Assembly: GCA_013433145.1 (NCBI GenBank)
Contig: CM024182.1
Location: 5,442,501 to 5,506,500 of the forward strand
DNA from: Ascaris suum
Lineage: Eukaryota > Nematoda > Chromadorea > Rhabditida > Ascarididae
Direction: 5' to 3'
Length of the DNA: 64,000 bases
This document shows positions 54,101-64,000 of this stretch, one piece after another. The notes below the pieces were generated by a model that did not search any database, was not told the origin of the DNA, and saw only the letters and a list, made by a program, of their open reading frames with translations. The stretch's first letter is position 1, and each line of letters begins with the position of its first letter. Position numbers and translations under genes: made by a program.

Positions 54101-57100
54101 CTGTCTCTAGAATCTCTGTTAAGAGCAATTAAATTTTTTCGGGTTCATCTTCGAGTGAACTTTTTCTGCAGACTTTAGTAGTAAGTTGCAAATATATTTT
54201 CACTTCTACTGTTGAAAAGTTTCCAAAATTTATAAACCATTCTCCACTACAGTTCTCTCAGAATACATAAGTCATCATCCTGCTCTAACTTTGCTCTCTT
54301 CTCATTTTCCACCTGTTCATCCACTAAAGATTAAATAAAGCCTGAAGGTATATCATGAATAGGTCGGTAGATCGCCACATCATCATTTGATAAAGAGCAT
54401 ATAAGTGGTGATTCTTGAGTATAAATCGATATCACTATGGAAAGTCTCATAAATGGCACTTGATGCCTGGGAGTCAGTTTCCGGTTTGAAAAAGGAAAAA
54501 AGTTCTCACAGACACGGTCTAAACGATGGTGACCGCCGGGATAAAGCGTTGATAAATATGATAAGATTCGTGATGTCTACGGTATATGAGCAAGATAATT
54601 GCTATCCGTAGTGATTATCCGAATAAGATGAGGTAAAAGTAATTTAGGTAATATTTGAAGGTTCGATGGGAGGATGTGTATGGAGTATTGCGTCGTTTGA
54701 AGATGGCTTGTGTGATGTTACGAATGCAGAAAAATGAGATGGAGAAGCTACGCAAAAAGAATCAACTCATGAACGAATTATTTGTTAGTGCGAGAAATGT
54801 GATCGATGATTTGAAGTAAACTGGTTTGATTTGATTATTCCAAGTATTTTATTTCTTTTTCATTAGCGATTGTTGAATAGGCTATCTCGAAATCGGTTCT
54901 CATGTTTTCACTTCACTTCTTTCCCCCGGTCGCCTGAAATTTTGGATGCACTTTAAAAGTAGAATGGACCGACGAATTTATTTTGCAAAGAGTAGCAAAG
55001 CAGCACACTTACTAGATTGCGAAGGTGGATAGCAATATATTTAAAATTTTGCGCTCGTATTTTATTTCTTTGATGTTTTTAGTGTAGTGGTGCGAAAGAT
55101 GAAGTAAATAATTCAAATTGCTCTTTGAGTGATGCATTTTTTTGCGATATTTGCGCTCACTTTTGCTCACTCATCGCTTAGTGGCCGAATTAACCGAATC
55201 GATTGCGAACGTTTAAATTTGTGCATCATTTTAGTGTTGGATTATTGCGTGACAAGGGTCTAATTGCGTTTGACTGCTTTTATAGCTGAACGTTGAAAAT
55301 TGCAGATTGCAGGTAAACATTTTTTAGCTGCGCATTTTCGCTAGATATTGCCGCTTTTAGACATTATGGGAATTAAATAACCTCATAAGTTTTATTTTTA
55401 CAGCGATTCTCGTTCTTTTTAAGTTTACAGCGGATTTCTTTGTTTTATTTTCTATTTCTTATATCATTCTTTATTATCTTTGTCGATGGCGAAACAAATT
55501 TGAATGAAATGACCGAAACTTATCAGGACAAATGCTGTCAAAGAAGAGCACATTGCAAGAGATACAGGCAATGTTTTAGGACCGGTGGAACTCATAAGTG
55601 GCGAGGGTGGGAATTTATGAAACAGCAAAAGTTCAGCTTAGTGAAAGTGGCTGGACTGCTTAATCTTTTAATCTTGAAACAAAGGTCGTAATTGATTGGA
55701 TCGATTGCATTGAATTGAATAATTGAAAGTAATTTAAAGCAAAAAAGCGATTTGATTGTTCCAGTTGATGAGTGAGGGAATCATTTAAGGAAGACATTTC
55801 TGTCGGATCTTTCACGTATTCGTGGCGATGTGAGCTCATTGGGCAGTGAATTTCGACTTTATCACCTCGATTTGAAGAGAGCATGTGATACGGTTCATAT
55901 TCACAATCATTGGTTTAATTTATCATTGCTTGTTGCGTTATGATGTCACTTGGATCGCAGGGGGTGGTGCATTATGTCGTCACTTAGGCAGTTTATATGA
56001 TCTCAGAGGTAATGTGTGAAGAAGTTTGGAGTGGTTTTTGATCGAAGCAATTACGGTTACCAGAGGTAAATAGTGTGTTGCGTGAGTGGCGATTTTAAAG
56101 AATTGAGAAAGCCGAATGGTTCGAACTGCAGTCGATCGCTGCTGTGATGACAACCCTAATTTAGCTGTTGATCTAGTTCTCGTTTATTAGGTCAGCTTTT
56201 AGATACCATCGAGTGTTGTGTACTTCTGCAAAGGTCAGCATGCAGAGTTGGCAGAGGAAGCGGTTTTTGTACACTAAATGTAGTACAATTAAGGAGGAAA
56301 TTAATACTGATGTAGTCGAAATAATAAGATATAACTGAATAGGAACTCGAAGTTTATAAGTGATTTAATCTAATATAATTTTTCAGTGTGCTCTGAAAGC
56401 AGAGGAAGATACACGACGATTTGAGCTCGTCGCTACGAAATATGAAGAAGATAAAAAGAAGCTGAAGGTCTCATTATTTGCTTTTTAAGGGGGCTTCTTA
56501 TTGAATTTTATTGTTTTTAACTAGGAAACTGGCGTTTTTTAAGGGTGCTTGATCAACTGATTTGTCGCAACATTATGCAGACGTGGTCGAATTTTATTGC
56601 CTGGAGGTGTTTCGATTTTAGCTGTCTCTTAGCATAAATATGGGCACGTTCCCTCATAGTTGGCTGCGGGCTAAGACTGCACATATAGAAGCAGCCTGGA
56701 AAACAGCGCTACTAGTTGACCTCACAATGGGCAATATATCAAATAGAAATAACAGGAACAACTGGAAGCGAAGGAACAGGAAGTGAATTTGTGTCGTTCA
56801 ATAATCGATAGCAAAACTCGTGATCTATTGGTGGCAGATCGTGATGTTCACCTGGCGAATGAACGTGTGGCGAATATCCAGAAAAAGCTTGAGGACAAAT
56901 TGTTTGTTGGTGAGTTCCTTTGGACTTTTCATTCGGTGAATAAGTGAAACGATAACATTGGCCATCATCTGGTGTCATATGATTGAACAATGCTTTACAA
57001 AGGTCAAAGGTTATTTGATTCAGAAGATCGTTGGTACGTATCTGTGATGTGAGAGGAGGTATCCACCTATGTATAATCGGGAATATTCATTGTCATCGAG

Positions 57101-60100
57101 CGCGCAATTCTCAGAGGCGTTTTCACAGCAAAAAAAGGGGGGGGGGTAGGGGACAGCCAGCAGGAATAATTATGGTAATTGTGCATTTTTTTCATGTGAT
57201 TTCGATTGAGGATCTTTGGATGTTCTGATAGCTGCATCGTTATTTTGCAGCGGAGTTTATTACAACCCATTTCCTGATCTGAATACAGAGACCGCTTTCT
57301 TTTGCCCTTGTAAATTGAAGAAGCATATATGAGAGCATTTCGAAGATGAGGTTTTATAAACAAAGATGTATTCAGCTGAATGAGTGGGGGATTTTCTCGT
57401 ACTCTGCTGGGCAGAGGTGAACCGAGGTGGGTTTAAGGGAAGGTGTGCAGAAGTAAATTCAGGAGAAGGTGCGCCGGTGTAAATTCATCCGTTGGCATGG
57501 ATAAGCACATTCTTCTGTTTTAAAGCTTATGACATTTGGTTGCAGCAACGAATACGAAATGCACGTCGTGTAGTGTGTTCGATAAATACCGCGATGTGCT
57601 AACGACACAAATCGCTGATAAGACCACTGCGCTTACTAGTGCAACAAACATGCTTAATGAAGTTGGTTTCGATCTTCCTCATTCCCTGAATTCTTCGCAG
57701 TTATTGAAATTCTTTTTTGCAGTCTATTTGCAGTTGATGGTTTTTGAACGTGTGGAAATAAATTTTACTACTCTCGTTGAAGTTCTAGTAAGTGTAATGA
57801 TACCTGAAATCTTTTATGAGGTGGGAATGGGCAAGAAGAAGGGGAAAATGATTCCCCATTTTTCGGAAAACTTCCTAGGATTGTATAACTTTTAAGACAT
57901 CTTTTCCCAAAATTGCAGACTCGTAGGCTTTATATGATAAATTCGCCAACTTCTTAACGTTTGTGGTGTTGTAAATGATCGGTTTGTTTGTTAAGGTGAG
58001 AGTGAAATTAGGGAAGCAAGAGCGTGCTGCAAGGATATTAACAAAAGAAAACGAGAAGACGAGATTTGAGAGGGATGCTTGGATGAGTGATTCAAAACGA
58101 CTCGAGAACGAGGTGAATCCATTTTAAACCAATTCTGTTCCTTTGTTTACTCGTTTATCTAATTATTTGCAGATCTATTTATTTGTATACCTATCTGTTT
58201 ATTTATTCTATTTTATTACTTTGAATTTTATTTTATTACTTTGGATTTTATGATTTTATATCTGCGATTTATTTGTTTTATTTTATTCAGGTGTCTAGCC
58301 AGAATTCGCTTTTTCCCAATTAAACAAAAATTGTTAAGTCAGTACTTTGGATTTTTTTTATAGCGTGCATTAGAATCGGAGAATTGTACAATTTTCTTTC
58401 ATGGAGGGTAATTGAGATCAGAATTTGTTGGTGGTAATGTTCACCTATGAAAGTTATTTTACCCGATTTATATTCATTGAGATGAAAGGAGAAAATTTTC
58501 TGTCTGTATTCATTAAGACACACCCAAAATAAGGACGTACTATCATTCCAGGTTTTATTACTTTCTCAGCCTCTTAGTCTGACTAAACGAATTTCTTTTC
58601 TTTAGCGAATTAGGAATTTTTTCCTCGTAAATGTTTTTTTTTTTTTAATTCAGCTAGACTTAATTAATAGGAAGTTAAAGGTGCTAAAGCGGTGAATTTA
58701 TTTTAATAAAGGTGCTAAGAGGCACTCATCTGTGGGACTTCCGAAGGGGGTGAAGGGTGAATCACAAATTTAAGTGGAGGTAACTTAGAGCCTTTACGCT
58801 TCCTTACAGAATAGTTGAAGCAAGTGAATTTATTGTTGTTCATAGAATGCTAGAAAAGTTTTCGCTAATCTATTTCATTGGGTTGTTCTGTGATGGAAGA
58901 AAAAAGAGAGGGAAAAGGGAAGGGACTTATGTTTCCTTTTTCTTTTATGGTCCTGTGCATGGGTATTAATTATTATGTGTTAAGCACTTTTATTAAGTAT
59001 TTATGTGTTATAGGTGAAATGTCTTCGTGCACAATTAGCAGCACTATCAAATGATGGAAGCGCAATATCGTTAAATGCAGCCTCGACACCGAGTGATAAC
59101 AGTGGCAGTGCCAATCGTTTAGTGAATGATTCTCGGCCTCTGAAGGGTAAATTTTTTGTTGAGGAAATACCTTTCTTTTTTTGCAATTTTTTGGTGCGTG
59201 TACAGAAAACACTTGTAAGAGCGAGTGCCGTCATAATGTACCAGTTGGAATTCTGCCTGCGGGTAAACTTTCCCACTTGCAGCTTTATCATCTGCTTAAG
59301 TAGGCAAACTGCTTAGGAGCATCGGAAGTACGTGATTCACCAACGACTTCATCATCGACGCCACAAGTGCAGTCGCCAATACTTGCTGAAAAATCCGCTG
59401 CGAGAGGTGGCGGCTTAGGAGCAGTGTCACCGACCATGTGCCCTCCGCCTCCTGAACCACCTGCATTCTTCGCCAAGTGGAATACGCCAAAAGCGACGAC
59501 AACTGCGAAAGTGAGATGTTTTATGCTGTAACTAGTAGTGCTAAGTTATTGCATGTCTATCGTAATTGGCGTTTCAACTATATCACAAGAAGCCTTTCAC
59601 TCCACCTTCCCCCCTTGTTTTCAGATATTGCTTTAATAGGTAATATCACAAGTGAACCAGGTTATGTTTTCAGTTGTTATGAATTTTGACCAGCGTCATC
59701 TTTTGAAATCCACTGTGTCAGTATTATATAGAAAACTCATAGAAGAGAAACGTTAAGCGAACTCGAGCGCTGAGATGGCAGTAGTTCAATGTTGAAATGT
59801 GGGGCAGTAGGTTGATTGACTGGAGCCTTATCCACAGAAACAATCATCAAGATTCGGTTTACCTATGTTTCTTATGCTTATCAATTTTGTTGTTGTTATT
59901 GAGTCTCCTTATCCGCTAATAATTTGCGTAGTTATGACGTGAAAGCATAGAATTTGGGAGAAGAACAATTCAGCGTTTTTAGGTGTTTTGAGTAGATGCA
60001 ACTACTCACGTGCAGAACGAACTCACTGCAGGACATTTGCGCCATGACGGAGTTCAAATACTTTACATTGCTTTACATTTATTAGTTTATATCCCTGATG

Positions 60101-63100
60101 AAAATACCCGAACGTTTTAGCCAGGACACAAACGTTCATGACGGAAGAGAGAAAAGAACTGAAATCTTTTGCAGTCGCAGTCAAATCACTCCCTTCTTTC
60201 CTTCCCTGATTGGTAGAAAGTTCAGGTCTGTGCTCGTTTTGTTTGGCATTAGGGGGTATCAAAACTTTATTGACCGTTATATCAGCCTCGAAGCATCGTT
60301 GCCTGAAAGAGCTTTAATGAAATTCGGCAAATTAAATGAATAAATACATTTTTTGAATGAATAGAGTATGCTATTAAAGGTAGTTATAATTCATGACAAT
60401 GGGCACAGTTTACTATGTCTGTTTCAGTTATTGTTAAGTACAGGTGGATGAGAAATTAATATGAGTAATAATCAGCCATTTCTTGAGTATCATCGACGTT
60501 GTTGAGATTCTAAACATTATACGCCATTTAACGAAATTAGAGCTTCTTTTTCATGGAGAAAGTTAAAGTGGAAAAGAATGCATATACTACTGGCCGGGTG
60601 ATTTATTCTTCATGACTCTACCATTTCGATGATCATCCCACTCAGTATAATCTTTTAACATGCAAATTTTTCAGGCTTTAAGACTTGAGGTATCTCAGAA
60701 CCCTCAACTAGCTCCGACTTCGAAGACATCGGCCAAGAAAAATATGTCGTGGAGAGATCATACAGATGAGGACTCCTCGCTTTCAGGACGCAGTCGAAGT
60801 TCTCCAATAAAAACCCTAAGAGATAGCGGTGGAATGAGACATGAGAGGTCGCAGACGGCAATGAAACGTAAAGATGAATCGAGAAGTGAACACGCCAAGA
60901 GGCGAATATTAGAAAGAGATATTCGTGATAGAAGCAAAACAGTGGATAACGAGCGAATGACTCAGAGAAAGTCACAATGCATTGATCGAGATTCAGTGAT
61001 AAATAAGGAAAGGGTTCGCGAAACATCGCCTCAAGTCAGTCGAATTGATGATGCGAGGAGCAGAGAGAATAGACTTGGTGATACGAAGGGAAGTTTAGAA
61101 ACTGAAGCTGAGCACATTCGAGATAAATGCGAATACTTAGAATCGGAGGTAAAAAATTCGCCTCCGCAGATCGCTGCGAGTGAAAATGTATTCAGGTTAT
61201 CCGCACCACCTAAGCCACCTTCACTTGAACTCTCATCAAAGAGTGGTGAATCTCATCTTACGAGAAAAATCGAAGTCGACCAACCAGATGGTAGTATGAA
61301 AAAGAATGCAGTGTATGCAGACGAAGAAAGAAGGGAAACAACTGGTTTCGCACATCCGACAAAGAGTGCTACTAAGGTTAACGGGTTTTTTATTTTCTTT
61401 TATTTGATTGTTTATGCGTATTTATTAAATTAGCATCATTCAGGTTTGTTTATAGGAATTGCAGTTTGAAAGTTGATGAGCAAACGTGGGAAGAAGGTCA
61501 AGATGCGTAAGACAAAACTCGAATTACAAGCAGGTGGATATCAAGGTGTCAGGATGCAGCTATCGTTAATTGGAATATCTAGAAGAATCTTAGAGAAGAT
61601 TTCATTTTTAAATATGCAAAAATGAATGGAATTATTTGCTGTATTTGTTTGTGGTCGCAAAATTATCATATCCTTATGGCTTTATCTTCAGCGAAAGAAT
61701 GACAATTAAGAGAAAATGATTTACTCTTGTAGTGCAGAATTTTTTTGGATCTTACATGCTGTGATATTTTTTGGTATTTCTTATTTGGTGGTTCTGAAGT
61801 TTCGTTTTGCTTTTTTCGTATTTGGGGGGGGGGGGGGGGAGGGAGGGAGCGAGAAGGACGAGGGTACCGCTTCTTGACGAGTACCCGTTTAATGCACTCT
61901 TAACTTGTATTTAGAGCGGTTTTTCGACAAACTCACATGTCTATCGCATTTCATGTTATTTTCAGGTTTCGTCCAGTTTTGAAGAAATGTTGAGAAGAGG
62001 CGTAGAGAAATTCACCAAAGAGGGCAGATCGGCTGCAGTTGCCGACGAGCACACTGTGCCGAGATCATTTTCGCACAGAAGGTTAATTTTCGGCGGGTTT
62101 ATTTTAGCTTTAGTTTGGGTTTATTTTTATTAAAAGGTTTGTTTTTGCCAGGTGGGTTTTTTTTTCATTTTTGCCAAATATGTTTATCATTTACATTTTT
62201 TAAAATGCTCCTTGCATTTTAGAGAGGAACATCATTCGCAGCTTTTTGATGTTTTAATTAGTTTATTAATGTTGTTAGGCAGTTGTTTAACGAAATGTAT
62301 CTTTGATTATCTGTTAGTGAAACAATGATAACCAAAACCTTTTTTTTGTCTTTTGTAGAGAAGTGACAGTCAGATGGCTATAAGGTGGTCAGAGTTATAG
62401 GCCATATCCATGAGAGCTTGCGAGATTTGCAGATCACTTCTAATGATTCATGTGTGATGAGTACTTTTGACATTGACGTGAAATTTTGGTTTCGAGGCGC
62501 TGTTTCCGCTGCCCCCTCTTCCATCTCCTCAGACTGATATCAGAGTCACCTTCAGTATTTGCGTTGTCCCTTTCGACGATTTCTCCGACCCTGCAGAGAA
62601 GTTCCAGAACATGCGCGCAAAATTTACAAGATGACTGCGCGCTCGTTTAGGCATTCCACGAGAAACGCGTCTCATTGCAGGGAAGATGCGATTTTTTGAA
62701 ATGAGAGAATGCTTTCAATGTTTGCTTGTTTGTGATTAATATTTCTTTACTGTATTAGTATCGAAAATTTTCGCATTATGTTTACTGTTTCATTTGACAA
62801 CAGTTTTAATCCAGTATATTTGAGTTCATTTTATATTTTGGCGATTAATAATTAAGCAGTTAAGTATTTAAGCAAATTTAGCACAATTTCATTTCATTTA
62901 TATGGGTTAATTTAATTTATTCATATTTAATTTACTGTCACCTCAGACGTGTTCATTATTCATAGTGTACATGAAATAGTGTTTTAGATACGAAATTCTC
63001 TTTGATTAGCATCACTTACCTGGAAAATTTACCTCTCCTTTTTGAGTGATTGTTTTGTTGTTTTAGTTTATCGCCTCGTTGTTCCCGTTCTCCATCGATA

Positions 63101-64000
63101 TATCGTCGCAGTGGATGCCGTAATGATCGATCACGTTCAAGAGAGTCTTCCAGAGAACGACGACGGCATCATTTTGTATCATTTTTGTCTATTTCATTTC
63201 CTAGATCTCCATGTTTATGGAGATTGGCATAAAATGTTACAATGTGCCGTAAAGACTGCCGTCAAGAGCTGATTAAGACAATACGAGCAGTCATACAGCT
63301 GAACAGAGAGTATAAGCATTTATGGGTAGCTCCGGAGCTGGAGCTTTTTCTATGAATTCAATAAAGATGCACTCAAATGTTGAGTGGAGATTGCATAACC
63401 GATCGGTAAGCATTGTAGTTGCTATAGAAAGTGATCTTTTTGGCGATGTGCGACTTTTTTGCGAAGAACGACCATGTGAAATAATTAATAAGTGCATACT
63501 ATATCATATCTGAAAGTGATTTTGCTGACGAAGGAAGCAATGCGAAGAAGGGTACAGTTGCAAAGTGGGCGTTGAGTAGACCAAATAATAATCACGCTCA
63601 AGGTCTTTTAAGCTTTTGAAATTCGGATTTTTCAAAACAAGGGTGTTTTTTGCCTCACTTTAGCCAACAGCGAATCTTTTTCAGGGAAATGCGAATATTT
63701 GAAGTGCGGAAGAGGTGTTGGATAATTTAATTAAGCTTTAATATTGCGACAAGCAGCTGTTTGACTTTATTACAGCATAAAACCATTTAATTTCAGTCTG
63801 TTATAGCATAAAATCATTTATTTAGATGACGTAATAGAAATGAAAAATTTGTAGGCAACGGAGTTGGCATTGAGAGGCAAGATCGAAACGGAAGAGGAAA
63901 TGCGTTCGTGGCGTAGTCGTGATTGCGACCCACTTCCGTGTTCGGCAATCTCAGAAACTAATGTGTTCGCATATTTGAATGATCCCTTCTGCAATCGACA
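48198..64000 (+). CDS. Very long coiled-coil, Ser/Arg-rich protein (runs off the window)
   Basis: Exons: 48198-48767, 50459-50570, 51029-51110, 51780-51913, 52990-53022, 53676-53773, 54026-54095, 54661-54815, 55306-55312, 56387-56467, 56756-56909, 57546-57661, 57996-58112, 59014-59146, 59317-59510, 60675-61376, 61966-62081, 63067-63175, 63855-64000+. From ATG 48208 this gives about 1,040 residues, all in phase. The N-terminal third is Ser/Thr/Glu-rich (HPLRIKIAGGRIVESS). From 54661 it becomes coiled coil (VLRRLKMACVMLRMQKNEME, EEDTRRFELVATKYEEDKKK, ARILTKENEKTRFERD). Then come a Pro-rich stretch (CPPPPEPPAFFAKW), a long Arg/Ser/Glu/Asp block, and an RS-like patch (DRSRSRESSRERRRHH). Most splice sites are standard. 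The 52990 exon end, 54026-54095 and the 7-base exon are the least certain. The start may be this ATG (acceptor tttcag 10 bases upstream) or the exons at 42957. A structural or RNA-associated role is a guess. Confidence 0.75.
51481..51569 (+). repeat. 45-bp tandem duplication
   Basis: tgtttatatggag...gagtaatgc occurs at 51481 and again at 51526 with about four changes, in an intron of the coiled-coil gene. Confidence 0.9.
55431..55691 (+). CDS. Open Cys-rich segment inside an intron of the coiled-coil gene
   Basis: After a good acceptor (agtttacag) there are 86 sense codons before TAA. The first part is strongly hydrophobic like a signal peptide (LFYFLFLISFFIIFVDG). Next come an acidic stretch and a cationic Cys cluster (DKCCQRRAHCKRYRQC), then a second basic region. 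There is no ATG at the hydrophobic start, so an upstream exon would have to provide it; none was identified. It could be the main exon of a small secreted peptide gene nested on the same strand, or a chance frame in AT-rich DNA. Confidence 0.3.
   Translation, partial: RISLFYFLFLISFFIIFVDGETNLNEMTETYQDKCCQRRAHCKRYRQCFRTGGTHKWRGWEFMKQQKFSLVKVAGLLNLLILKQRS

Overview
The window looks like nuclear DNA of a nematode. It is AT-rich, with introns from about 45 bp to over 10 kb. Splice acceptors are of the short TTTCAG type, and several lie only 2-25 bases before a start codon, as expected for spliced-leader trans-splicing. It also encodes a pepsin-inhibitor-3 domain, a family known mainly from nematodes. 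A parasitic spirurian or ascarid-like species is possible, but the sequence alone does not settle it. Genes were built by hand from splice sites, reading phase and family resemblance. Almost all are multi-exon, so a single open frame is rarely a whole gene here.

Layout, left to right. Bases 1-7293 hold plus-strand exons of one or two unrecognised genes; the last five (6459-7293) join in phase. Bases 7572-24313 hold the best-recognised gene, a plus-strand acyl-CoA thioesterase of the ACOT8/TesB family (11 exons). Its 10.7-kb eighth intron contains two complete minus-strand genes (14608-17119 and 18586-22415). These are paralogs: both start MW[CG]VV, have one N-terminal membrane segment, and share intron phases. 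Bases 24314-30960 are mostly non-coding, with duplications, a 69-bp perfect-looking hairpin and one small minus-strand gene (28444-28737). A secreted pepsin-inhibitor-3-like protein follows (30961-32690, plus).

Bases 33332-37413 hold three closely packed minus-strand genes: a Cys-containing protein (35764-37413), a 95-residue protein (35371-35702) and a membrane-anchored protein with short repeats (33332-35093). Their spacing suggests an operon. Plus-strand Cys-rich exons (37523-38177) lie head to head with this cluster. Bases 38178-42956 are poorly resolved. From 42957 to the right edge the plus strand carries a CxxC...CxxC protein start (42957-44368) and a very long coiled-coil/Ser-Arg-rich gene (48198 to beyond 64000). 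At least one minus-strand candidate is nested between them.

The most distinctive features are the nested antisense pair of membrane-protein paralogs inside the thioesterase gene and the possible minus-strand operon. Apart from the thioesterase and the pepsin-inhibitor-like protein, I did not recognise any gene family with confidence. Exon ends given without a named homolog are my inference from splice motifs and phase.
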